DNA from: Begonia masoniana
Lineage: Eukaryota; Streptophyta; Magnoliopsida; Cucurbitales; Begoniaceae
DNA length: 64,000 bases
Assembly: GCA_022432975.1 (NCBI GenBank)
Contig: CM039502.1
Coordinates: 17,865,453 to 17,929,452 of the forward strand
Reading direction: 5' to 3'
The position numbers and the translations under genes were made by a program. Of the stretch, positions 38,401 through 48,091 are shown piece after piece; the first letter of the stretch is position 1; every line of letters starts with the position of its first letter. The notes under the pieces were generated by a model, which was given only the letters and a program-made list of their open reading frames with translations, was not told the origin of the DNA and did no database searches.

Positions 38401-41400
38401 GCAAGAGGAGCAAGAGGGCGCTCACGACCGAGCAGCGCGCGAGGGAAGAAGATCCAGCCGAAGCAGTAGGCGCACACGAAGAGACTCAGCCGAGGCAACG
38501 GTGCGCGTGAGGAAGAAGCTTGGTCGTGCATCAGGAGCGCACAAAGGGTGCGAGTTGTGGCGTGCGTTGCCGAGAGGCTTTGCAGTGCGCTCGCCCGTGG
38601 CTGTACGCCGTACTCTAACGGCTACATTTTGGCTCCAACGGATGATATGCCTCAAAGACCATTAACACGGTCTCAAACCAAAGTTCATTCATCATCTAAC
38701 TTTTTTACTGACAAGTTTGCTATTATTGCAGGTGAGGAGCTTAGAGTTGAATCTAGATTCTCAGGACATGAACAAACCAACACATGTGCTGACTTGGGAT
38801 TCAAGTGCCGGATCTTCTCAAGAGGGAATCTGTCTTCCCGAAGACAAATTGATGTAACCAATTTACTTTTTATTGTTTTTGGCAAACATTTGCTCTCTTG
38901 TTATTTTTGGCAAAACATTAGCCTTTTAATTACATGCATGCATAATAGACATTTAGGATAGTTTGGGTGGTTAAGGCCTAAGGCACTCAAGACATGGAGA
39001 GCGCGCAACTTCACAACATAACCGAACCACACTCATGGAAGGGGCGCACAGAGAAAGACCCAACCCGCATCATATAAAAAGAGCACGCACTTACAATCCC
39101 TCTAAATTGGATAGACCAAGCATCAATCACTAAATTAGATGGACCAAGCATCAATCACTTAAGGAGCACAAGAGAAGGCCCGGCCCCACATCAAAAGGAG
39201 ATGGCGCCCATTTGAAGGCTCGGTCCACATTTGAAGATGAGCACGCATATACATCTTACAAATTTGAATTTCCACAGCTCATCATCCCCACATGGACTCA
39301 AGATAAGTTGTCTTACAAGAACCTCATCTCGATGGCTGAAGAATGGAGGAGCGTGCGCGAGCACAACCAAGATCAACCATCGGCAAGTTGCCTTTTATTT
39401 TCAAGTCGAAACCCTACACCACCCTAGGTCATATTTAATCCTCATTTTCATAACATTGTATTGAGTTTTTTGGGTAATCAATAAAATTGACTCGTTTTCC
39501 TTAAGGACCAAAGGAGCAATCGGTCTCCAAGGTAAGTGCCTCGGCGGGTCTTAGCCGAGTGGAGTGTGCCTTCATTGCTTCAAGCTTTTGGTTGCTTGTC
39601 AGCTCTTATTGACATCTTTTCTCTCCAAACCCTCTATGGTTGGAAAACAGTAGAAAAGGTGGCAATCATTGCCCAAGTGCTGTTGTCACTCTTCTTGAAA
39701 AGTGACATTACTCGAAAGTGCTCTACGTTACTTATCGGACCAGCCACGGGTTTCTCTGCATATCTTTTTCGCTTCTTCTTAATTTTACGTGTAATTTTCA
39801 GGGCTTAATCATCATTCATCAGATAAGTTTTCTTTAAAATTTCATATCATTTGGAGCTTATTTAAGAAAGTTATGCATGCTGCATTGTGGTGCTTATCGG
39901 ATTGAGCCGAGAAACACCGATCCTTTATTTTGATTGCAATATTCTTGGATTTGCAGGGCTAGGACACATCAACTGGGCTAGAAAAAGGGCTCACACTTGG
40001 TTGGATTATCCCCAATTTCAACGTCTTTTGTACCATTCGCTCTATTTCTTCGTTTTCTGACTGAGGATACTGATAAGGTCGAACATCAACCAGTGCAGAC
40101 ACAGTAACACGAAAATCAACCAGTTCAACAGCACATTTCGATCCTCAATTCTCTGAGTCATGTCCATTAGCCTTTGAAGTCCCGAAGGTTTGTGCATCAT
40201 GATTTCGGCCTTAATCTCTAGTTGAAATTCATTGATGAAGTGGCCTTCCATTACCATCTCAAGCAATTGTTGCAGAGGCGCGGCCAATAGCTCAAATTCC
40301 CTTCTGTATTCACGCACAGTTCCTTCTTGATGTAAAGTCAAAATATTTTCACAAGTCATACCCTCTTGTGTGCCACGAAACCGATCCAAAAGGAGGGTGT
40401 AAAAATTATCCCGACTCTCGATTGGGTATTTGCTCTCTTTGCACTGAAACCACGCCAAGGCTTCTCCATCGACACTAATGGTTGTCGCGTCTAGTTTTTC
40501 TCTTCAGTTAATTTATTGAGAGCAAAATACCTTTCCACCGAATATAGTCATCCTTCGGAATTTTCCCCAGTGAAAACTGGCATCTCGAGGCGTTTGGTGG
40601 GCGGTTCTCGTCGACCCAAATCCAATGGGGGTTCCCCTCCTAAATTGGGAATTGTTGACGAAAGTCTAGGCTGGGGATGATTCGATTCCGCTTCATCAAT
40701 TGTTGGTAAATGTTTCGCCTTCTGAATGTTTCTACTAGATTGCTCATCCACGGGTTAATTGAGTCGAGAATGGCGACTTTCTCCATTAGGACTTCAAGTT
40801 GGATCCCCTTGAAGAGAGCTTATGCAATTATGATTTCATTTATACCATCTTCTCTTCCATTGCGTTTCTCTTTTTGGATCCCATCCACTCCAAAGCAAGA
40901 CCGTGCTCTAATACCAAGATGTTAGGAGCCCGAGAGTAAATTTAACCCAACAAGAAAGAGGTCTTGCTTGGTAATTTTATTCTAGAGCAAAAAAGGAAAC
41001 TTTTTTATACGGACAATTTAAGAGGTTCGATTCTCTCCCACTTCCTAACACTTATTTTTTCTATCTGCTTCACAAACACATCTTCTCTCTTTTTAAATTA
41101 GTGTTTAAGCCACCCCTTACACTTCTCTATTACTTGTACTCCTTTCCTCTTCCCAACTGTTGGGCTTGCACTCCTTTCCTCTTCCCGAGTGTTGGTCATT
41201 TGTTGCCTCATTAAGTCAATTGGATGGGGATCAATCGATTGATCCCCTAAAAATATGAAGCACTTATAGCAATGCGTGGTAGCTCCAAGCAAGGAATTAC
41301 CCTTGATGCCAGAGGTAACAAGTTACCTTGAGTTTGGGAACCTAGTGCAGCATCAAATTCTCTCTGTAAACGCTCATATAACATCTTGTCAGAATCCCTG

Positions 41401-42336
41401 CGAAAGTAAGTCAAAACACCTCAAGCAAATAAGTGTACCTTAGAGTGACAAAGTAACATCAATTATTATCAAACGCAAAAAAAACCGCATAATGTACTGC
41501 CATAACATGAAAAAAGAAAAAGAAAAAGAAAAAAGCTTGCCGTATGGAAAGTTTTAAAAGAGAACAAATAGGATAACACTTCACAGTTTGAATAAGATCT
41601 ACCTCGAAAGGCGTTCTGCTAATTCGGAATGTCTTCTCAGAACATCCGAAACTGCAAACAAAAAGGCCACTACAGTCAAGGTACCATTCAATAACTTAAA
41701 AGTGTTATCAGAAGAAAGAAGCAAAAACAGAGCTTCTTACATCGAGCTCGTGTAGTCTTCAACTGAATATCTTCCTCGTGCATTATATTCTGTTCAAAAA
41801 GGTGCAAAATAATTGGAAATAGCAAAGAAACAGATAACAAGAGCTTAACCCGGAGACCAGAATATCATCTGTTTTGGCCTTACACTCGTCCATGTCCTAA
41901 TAGTAAGATACATCGTAAACATCATACGGAAAATTATTTGACTGTTCACCACTTCAGTAATCACTGAATATGGAGTCCTGAGAACTATTCCTTAATTTTG
42001 AGTCCTCCATGGATAACAAACGAACTACGATGTTGAAAATTGTAAATTATAATAATACTTAAATGATTGGAATGAACTAACAAAAACGAGTTTAATTCAT
42101 ATATCAATTAGTAGTCATGTTGAGAGACATATGACGCCAACATTATAGAAAGAGAAGTAGAATGAGAAGAAAATGGCATGCATTTATCTCAAGGAAGTCA
42201 CTTGCGCATAATTAACCAAAGTAGATAATCGAAGCATTAGAAAAAAAAAAAAAAAAAAGACCTTGCGAGAAGACTCTCCAGGAAACGAGGCTTTTCTGGG
42301 CTTCTTCTTCAGCGATTCTTCAGAGTCGCTCTCCAT
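32416..42336 (-). CDS. CENPO: centromere protein O (CENP-O/Mcm21) homologue
   Basis: CENP-O is a subunit of the inner-kinetochore COMA/CENP-OPQUR complex. Twelve minus-strand exons: 42336-42262, 41789-41741, 41651-41603, 41397-41327, 36655-36597, 36467-36369, 35692-35635, 34541-34405, 34329-34273, 33697-33596, 33257-33053 and 32489-32416; every junction is in phase, giving 344 aa. The N-terminus is charged (MESDSEESLKKKPRKASFPG), followed by a coiled coil (FSDVLRRHSELAERLSRDSD, KMLYERLQREFDAALGS). The RWD-like C-terminal half has IKYKVGSKVICCLEGPRIGI, EPCEFYHCVLESKSFLEK, TVLEHTIPFFLPIRETENDL, LLDDFDWLLTVSIRYADLVS and SLPEAYAAIVLNLPGAL. The family resemblance is to plant CENP-O (Arabidopsis At5g10710). 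Intron 4 (41326-36656, 4.67 kb) contains nested retroelement remains. The exon 1 donor (AAG|GTCTTT) runs into a T tract, and the exon 11 acceptor (GCAAG) is weak. Confidence 0.87.
37322..37976 (-). pseudogene. Ty3/gypsy reverse transcriptase / RNase H remnant
   Basis: 37976-37737 encodes GSWRFCVDYRALKRVT and FMKFDLKAGYHQIQV, which are RT domain blocks. 37609-37322 encodes KELRGVLGLIEYCHRFVKGY, the connection region before RNase H. The active-site block between them and the RT start upstream are displaced or broken. RT resumes here after the inserted block at about 37.99-39.96 kb. Confidence 0.75.
37990..39965 (+). mobile_element. second TE inserted inside the RT region of the intronic Ty3 element
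   Basis: RT sequence on the minus strand is interrupted between SPFSSPV (near 39975) and the KKKEG block (near 37940). The inserted ~2 kb reads on the plus strand. It includes a CpG-rich block (38250-38640), a short RPLTRSQTK motif like the T-R-A/S box at Ty3 polyprotein ends (about 38660-38690), and direct repeats: GAGGGAATtTGTCTTCCCGA near 38076 and GAGGGAATCTGTCTTCCCGA near 38820. An LTR-retroelement fragment is likely; exact ends and target duplication were not determined. Confidence 0.5.
40042..40751 (-). pseudogene. Ty3/gypsy gag remnant
   Basis: Two open pieces, 40751-40548 (contains LEMPVFTGEN) and 40458-40042 (AWFQCKESKYPIES, LLLDRF, LHQEGTVREYRREFELLAAP, TQRIEDRN), are parts of a retrotransposon gag domain. 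Between them, and inside 40460-40550, the gag frame shifts and meets stops. Right after TQRIEDRN the gag homology ends and, in the next frame, RT-type sequence begins (DVRPYQYPQ). This implies an old internal deletion of the gag C-terminus and protease. Confidence 0.75.
42240..42258. repeat. poly(A)/poly(T) tract beside the CENP-O exon 1 donor
   Basis: A run of about 19 A on the plus strand directly follows (in CENP-O sense, as a T run) the GTC of the first splice donor. Homopolymer length here is prone to sequencing error and polymorphism. Confidence 0.85.
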
Positions 42337-43774
42337 GCCTACTCCCGCTCTGAAGCAGGAATTAGGAATATACCCATGGAAGAACAAACCTGACTTAGAT
42401 TTCCCTCTGTCTGGCTTTCTCGATCCGACCCGATTTATTTATTGGGCCTGAGCCTGCTCTTTTTTGGTCTCCACTAAAATTAAATCAATTTTGCTATAAA
42501 TAACCAATCTTAATTTTCTAATTAAAAAAAATGGGTCACTAGATAAAAAAAATTACCCGAATTTTGGCAAAAGATTAAGATTTATGTTCAATTAATTTTT
42601 GTTTTTTACCAAAGTAGGTAAAATATTCTAACAAATGTGAATTATTTAAGTGAAAATCATCAATGAGTAATACTTGGTGGCAAAATGTACAGTGGGTGTG
42701 AAAATGATGCTTGATGGAAGATCATCATTGGAAAAAAAAACTGATAAAAATGAAGATCAAGATCAAGGAGTCTAATCATAATTAAGATAGAGATTAAGAA
42801 AAAACTTGTGTAAAGATCAAAACTTTATGCCAAGAAATAAGAAGCAAAAAAAGAGAGATGAACAATTTGAACATTGGGGAAATAATTAAAGATTACTCAG
42901 GACTCGGCGAGTCGAGTTGCAGAGAGAGAGAGAGAGAGATTTAGCAGAGAGAGGAAGTAGGCAGAGAGAAGGGAGTTTGGATTTATATCTGCAGGAACAT
43001 AAACCCACGAAAGAAGAAGAAAAGATAATAAATTTTGAAGAAGAAAGAGGAGATGAGAGAGGCAAGCCTGAAGTTGCCAAGATTCCTACGTTGTCACTGA
43101 GTTTTGATTCGTTACTCCCAATTCGTCCAACTTTTTCAAGGTTTGAGCTTCCTAGATGTTTATTTTGTTTTAATTCGTTTCTTCCGCCACTACTTTCCAG
43201 CTTCGTCTTCTTGCTTCATTGTGCTTTGTTTTTCTGCAATTCCCCAGTTCTATTCCTCCAACTCTCTGATCTATTTTATTCAACTTCGAATTCATATACT
43301 GAACTTCTCGGCCGAATTGCGCGAATGGAATGAGGGATTTTTATTGGTTTGGCGGTGCAATTCACGGTTCGTGAAGTTCCTGCAAAACCTTGGCGTTGGC
43401 TGTCCCGAACCTCTTCAATTGAACTTAGGGTTTCCATTGAGCATGACTGTAGATAATACTAGCTTTCGCGCGCGTTTGCGTGATTTCGTTGGATCATGTA
43501 GTGGTTTTGATCTCTAGGGTTTTGTGCTTCCAGACAAATTGAGATTTGGGTTTGCATTGTGTTGACCACGAATGAGTGAATTCGTGGGGATTGACATAAT
43601 CATGTCAAACCAGAGTGGGTGGATTGATTAAACAAGACTCTTAACGTGGATAACTTATCTGCATAAATCAGGGGTGGTTTGGAAGCAGAATCAAACGCAA
43701 TTTCTGCTTCTTTTTTGGGATTTTCTAGGGTTTGTGGTTTTTTGTAAGTGGTATATGAGTCAGTCTGTTGAGAA
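42337..43774. promoter_or_regulatory. divergent promoter region of CENP-O (-) and ADA1-like gene (+), with the long ADA1 leader
   Basis: The two genes are transcribed apart. The (GA)9 tract at 42921-42938 and the purine-rich text after it look like the start of the ADA1 5' leader. This leaves roughly 0.5 kb of shared promoter. The leader (about 42.9-43.77 kb) contains several upstream ATGs unless it is spliced; a leader intron is likely, but its ends are not certain. Confidence 0.45.
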
Positions 43775-44989
43775 ATGCAGCCTCTGAAGTGTTGGAGAAT
43801 CGATTTGGGTGAGTTAAAAGCTTTGATCGTAAAGAAGCTTGGATCAAACAAGTCAAAACAGTATTTCTATTACTTGAATAGATTTTTGGGTCAAAAGTTG
43901 AGCAAGAACGAGTTTGATAAATTATGTCTTCGGGTGCTTGGGAGGGAGAATATCGAGCTCCACAATCAGTTTATACAGTCGATTTTGAAGAATGCTTGTC
44001 AGGCGAAGACCCCACCTCCGATTCCAGTCTCAGGACGTTCAAACTCAGTAGACATAGCTGCAAACAGTTCTATCAGAGAAGATGGGCATGAACAACGAGC
44101 TGGAATTCTTCCAAATCACAATCAAAGCATTCCTATTTGGTCAAACGGCACTGTCCAACCGCTTTCACGAAAGAGTTGCACTACGACTCATGATCAGAAG
44201 CTCAAGGATAGGCCAAGTCCGCTTGGACCAAATGAAAAATTGGATCGTATTTCACATCAATCAATATGTGCAGGAGAGAATGGCAGCAAAGTTGTGGTTC
44301 ACAATGGAAATACGATTCCCTGTGATTATCACAGACCATTGCAGCATCTTCAATCAGTTTCTGCTGAACTCCCCATGAACAATTTGGAGGGTACAGCTCT
44401 TCGACAGGCAGAAAAACAAGTTGAAGATGGGGAAGAGGCCAACAAGTTGAATTACTTTCGGAGACCTCTCCTTGCGCCCCTTGGAATTCCCATGTTGTCA
44501 GCCGGGATGGGTGGGCCCTGCAAGTCCATTCCTATGGGCCACACTTTTGATATTCCCAGCTATTTCGACAGTGGTGGGTTATCCGATGCGGAGACTCTGA
44601 GAAAACGGATGGAGCTAATTGCAATATCCGAGGGATTGGGAGGTGTTTCTACGGAATGTGCTAATGTTTTGAATAATGTGTTGGATGTGTACTTGAAGAG
44701 GTTAATCAGGTCGTGTGTTGACCTGGTTGGAGCTAGATCGCCATACCAGTCTAGAAGGCATTTTCCTCATAAACAACAGATTCAAGGAAAACCCATCAAT
44801 GGGATTTGGCCAAACAATCATTTACTTATGCAGAATGGTAGTGAACCATCAGAAGTTCTGCAGGAACAGAAGTCACCGTCTACATCATTGCTCGATTTTA
44901 AAATAGCGATGGAGCTTAATCCGAAGCAGCTCGGGGGAGATTGGCCTCTGCGATTGGAGAAAATTTGCATGCACCCATTTGAACAATGA
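43775..44989 (+). CDS. ADA1: SAGA subunit ADA1/Tada1-like transcriptional coactivator
   Basis: A single-exon gene of 404 aa resembling plant 'transcriptional regulator of RNA polII, SAGA, subunit' proteins (Hfi1/ADA1/Tada1; Arabidopsis At2g24530 and At4g31440). ADA1 pairs through a histone-fold with another subunit in the SAGA core. The N-terminal domain is RIDLGELKALIVKKLGSNKS, then QYFYYLNRFLGQKLSKNEFD and LGRENIELHNQFIQSILKNA. A polar, low-complexity middle follows. The C-terminal conserved part is GLSDAETLRKRMELIAISEG, VSTECANVLNNVLDVYLKRL and SLLDFKIAMELNPKQLGGDW. The frame is complete. Another plant histone-fold adaptor is unlikely given both end domains. Confidence 0.92.
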   Translation: MQPLKCWRIDLGELKALIVKKLGSNKSKQYFYYLNRFLGQKLSKNEFDKLCLRVLGRENIELHNQFIQSILKNACQAKTPPPIPVSGRSNSVDIAANSSIREDGHEQRAGILPNHNQSIPIWSNGTVQPLSRKSCTTTHDQKLKDRPSPLGPNEKLDRISHQSICAGENGSKVVVHNGNTIPCDYHRPLQHLQSVSAELPMNNLEGTALRQAEKQVEDGEEANKLNYFRRPLLAPLGIPMLSAGMGGPCKSIPMGHTFDIPSYFDSGGLSDAETLRKRMELIAISEGLGGVSTECANVLNNVLDVYLKRLIRSCVDLVGARSPYQSRRHFPHKQQIQGKPINGIWPNNHLLMQNGSEPSEVLQEQKSPSTSLLDFKIAMELNPKQLGGDWPLRLEKICMHPFEQ

Positions 44990-46214
44990 AATATTTTGAC
45001 GAAATTCTTTTTCCAAACTTCAGCCGGCTTGTTCCAGCGCAAGCAGCGGTTTGAGAATAGATCTCCCCTCAGGCCGTGTGGCAGCAAATGATGTGGTGAA
45101 GCATCCAAATGGCGCTATTTGTTTGTTCAGAAATTTATTTAACTGCTTCCAAGCTTGAGAGGCTTCCACTCAATGGTTGCCTAGTTCTTCTTTGAGAACT
45201 GATGATGGCTAAATACGCCAGCTCTATCGATCCCGACATTGTCATTGTAACTTATAGTCGTTGAGGAGGAAATATAGAAGAGTTTTGAAGGGATACTGTC
45301 AGTGTAGTTTGGTGAAAGGTGTGCAGGAGCTGCAGTATTGCTCAGTATGTAATTTCAAAATCTGAGAATTAATTGGATTACCCTTATAAATAACACATTG
45401 ACGTGTATTCTCACTTTCCTTGTGTTTTTCTTCTTATGTTATATTTGATTAGAGTCAGTTCCAATCACTCTTTTGTGTTTCTTTCTGTTTGATCTTCCTC
45501 TTTCGGTACGAGTATGAGTCGAGTCTCTAGCTGCTGCGGAGAAGATCGATCTAACGGCAATGCAGGGAGCACGGAATGAAAGGTAAAGGACTGATTATAA
45601 GCTCTATTTTTCCACTATTCCGATGGCAGTCTTTAACTAAGTTTTTCTTTTTCAGCAGAAGACTTTGTTGAAGGAACAAGAAAGCATAGCTGAAGAGCAG
45701 ATCTGAGGAGTTTAAGTGGTGAAGATTGAGAGCAAGCGATGGCAGCTTCGAAAGATCATTTCTTTGGCATTTCAGTTTGCTTAGCCTGACAAAGAAACAA
45801 TTGCAAAATTGTGTGTCGCTCATTTCTGCTGGAAAAAAGGAGAATAACTATCCAAGAGGACTACCATCTACCATCTTCGCTTTGCTCCGGAAGGAAAGAG
45901 CTTGAGTGATTTAAATTCAAATATTTATATTTATGGATAGACACTGCGACAGCCGGCCTTGTGAAGGATAAATCGACCCAACATGAGGTCCAACTCTTGT
46001 AAGTAGGAGTGTACAAATCTTATATCGGTTGAGATCGTGAAAAATGTATAGTTTATAAGAAGAGTTATTCTTTCTACTTAGAACAACACGTTTTTTATTA
46101 ATCCCAAAAATCTATGTTTTTATGTTTTTCAATTCAATAGATACTAGTGGTAAAGCCAAAAGCCAATGGACTATTCTTATTAGCTGTTTGGAATGTACAT
46201 TAGCTAAAGAAAAT
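44990..46214. other. convergent intergenic region between ADA1-like and RING-H2 genes
   Basis: This is 3' UTR of the ADA1-like gene. A possible spliced 3' part is near 45580-45660, where CCACTATTCC and TTTTTCAG precede purine-rich text. AT-rich DNA then leads to the RING gene's stop. No independent gene is seen. Confidence 0.45.
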
Positions 46215-48091
46215 CTAAGACGAAGAAGACGGCGAAGACGAAGATGGCCGGAGAGGGTGTTCAGCTGATGCTTTACAGATGGGACACCAGTTCTTCTGCC
46301 GAAGCCATTGTTGTATGCATTCTTCGTGATACCTATGCTTGCATTCCAACCTCCCAACTGTATCTCCATTGACATATTCTTCCTGCAAAAAAACATTTCC
46401 CATCAATGGCTGATGTTAAGCTCAGAAGTTGTACTTTTAATAAAGAAGTTTGGATTTCGATAGGAGACCTGGCAAATACAACATTTGATATCATCTTTTT
46501 CGTCACTGCAGCATCGAACTCCGTCGTTGTTCGACTGGAAAATGCTTCGTTTGAGACACCGAGAAAGTGCATCTTCGGTCAGAGCCGTACTCACAGTTCC
46601 CATTCTCTCTTCCAGAGCTAGCAGTTCCTGTATTTATAAAATATACAGTCAAGGATCTAGAAAAATGACCCATATTAAGAAAATGGCCTAGTTTTGTTGG
46701 ATAATGGAGTTCTTAATCGATGGTTTAAGAGGAGATGACAAACCTCGTAGGACATGTCATCAATGTCCAGTCTCATGCCTCTGTGCTGATCAAATAAGTT
46801 TGCAGCGTTTAAGAAGAGACTAGTCTCAAGAAGCATTACTTGCTGCTAAAATAAATTCAGATATCAGCTCATTTTGCCGTTGTAAAAACGAATTATTATC
46901 GCTCGAGTCTCGTAGATTTTGAAAAAATACCTCATATGTTAGCTCTTCATCTTGTTCAATCCTCTCCAGTGCCAACAATACCTGCCAAGAAAGTTTCGGT
47001 TAATTGCAAAAACATTTACAAACTTCTTAAAAAAATCGGCAAAAATAAACATAATATACCTCGGCAATGCCATTGATGTTGTAACTTTGCAAGCTTTCCC
47101 GATTCGTTAATGACCGGTTTGTGCCCAGTTCGGCAGGAGAGGCGGGTCTGGCAAGATTCTCATTGCTATTTCTTGGTCGGGTGTAAGAAAACGGTCGACG
47201 AGAGGTCAGCTCGGTTGATGATTGGTTTGACGAAGTCGATGCATTACCATTTATGGAGACATTTCGTCGCGGAATTCTGCGGCTCGTGCTGGAGGACTCC
47301 ATAGACAGACTTGTTCTTATATTCCCATTGACTGAGTTCCTAGTCCTAGCCAATGAACCACCCAATTCGCTTCGAGGAGGTATATTTCGGGTTATTCTCG
47401 AATCAGAAATGGATATGCCATGATTGGAGTTGATATTCTGTCTCGGCTGCGATCCATTGGTCGTTTTTCCTCTAGAAATAAAGCTACTTTCTCTTTCAGA
47501 ATTCGAATTTTTACCAATATCCTTCATTCCACGGTGATTTTTATTAGATGAACAACAGCCCAATGGATTGAGGTTGCCTTTTAACTTTCTCAGACCAAAA
47601 TGATTGGGACCGGCACTAGAGGCTGAGCTAAGATTTTTAGCTCCCACCGAAACAGAAGATCTCGAGTTTGGTGCTTCGCTAGAGCTTCCACCATTGATGG
47701 AATTGCAGCTTTTAGAATGAGCATGAAGCCCTTTTTGAATTTTTCCAGGAGGGATAAGGTCAGAACCTTCATGTTCATCCTTAATGCCACCATTTTCAGA
47801 AGGCTCCGATTCGGACCGAGAAGGCAGCTTCATCCGACTCTCAAACGTAGATTTTTTGGACTTTCCAATAAAACAACCCGTCCTTGAAGAACTTCCAACT
47901 ATTTCTTTCCCATTTGAAGGAGTCTTTGCAGACTTACTACTCTCTGAAGAAGCTAATCTACTGCTACAACTGAGACGAGGGCAAATCCGAGAATTTTGAT
48001 ATCTTCCCTTGTCTGATTCTTTCTGAACTACACCAGGCATTTTTCTAGCTGCCAGTCTCTCACTAGACCTTTTCATGGAACATTCATCCAT
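46215..48091 (-). CDS. RING-H2 E3 ubiquitin ligase (HIP1/RHG1A-like)
   Basis: A probable E3 ubiquitin ligase. Minus-strand exons: 48091-47060, 46981-46931, 46845-46744, 46627-46469 and 46382-46215, in phase, giving 503 aa. Residues 1-344 are Ser/Arg/Asn-rich and disordered. The conserved helical block follows: VLLALERIEQDEELTYE, QVMLLETSLFLNAANLFDQ, MRLDIDDMSYEELLALEERM and TALTEDALSRCLKRSIFQ. The RING-H2 finger is CCICQEEY ... LECKHRYHEECIQQWL ... CPIC, with all eight ligands (C3H2C3) present and split by intron 4. The tail is a Ser/Pro run. Exon 3 has a NAGNAG acceptor (TTTTAGCAG), so isoforms may differ by one Gln. A leader intron ends at TTTTGCAG about 26 bp before the ATG; the leader exon probably lies near 49.4-49.6 kb. 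Confidence 0.93.

Larger units (their letters stand above)
36759..41121 (-). mobile_element. degenerate Ty3/gypsy retrotransposon in CENP-O intron 4
   Basis: The element is antisense on the plus strand, i.e. co-directional with the host gene. Direct LTR-like repeats flank it: 40920-41121 (starts TGTTAGG, contains AACAAGAAAGAGGTCTTG, ends CCCCTTACA) and a shortened copy at 36759-36941. Next to the upstream LTR, the complement of about 40903-40916 reads TTGGTATTAGAGC, a tRNA-Met primer-binding site. Minus-strand remnants in element order are gag (about 40751-40040), the start of reverse transcriptase (about 40120-39970), more RT (37976-37737) and RT/RNase H (37609-37322). Protease and integrase are not recognisable. 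Frames are shifted and stopped; the element cannot move on its own. Confidence 0.8.

Noticed and set aside
38169..38655. Arg/Ala-rich frames on both strands
   Set aside because: They lie in the CpG-rich TE block; low complexity in several frames at once indicates composition, not a gene.
41098..41292. 64-codon minus-strand frame just downstream of CENP-O exon 4
   Set aside because: It overlaps the LTR edge and a duplicated CTCCTTTCCTCTTCCC unit. It is not needed for a continuous CENP-O protein, since exon 4 joins exon 5 in phase.
42917..43517. Two overlapping frames of about 137 codons upstream of the ADA1-like gene
   Set aside because: One opens on TTG rather than ATG, both lie in GA/CT-rich leader sequence, and neither shows conserved features. 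They are probably 5' UTR or leader intron.
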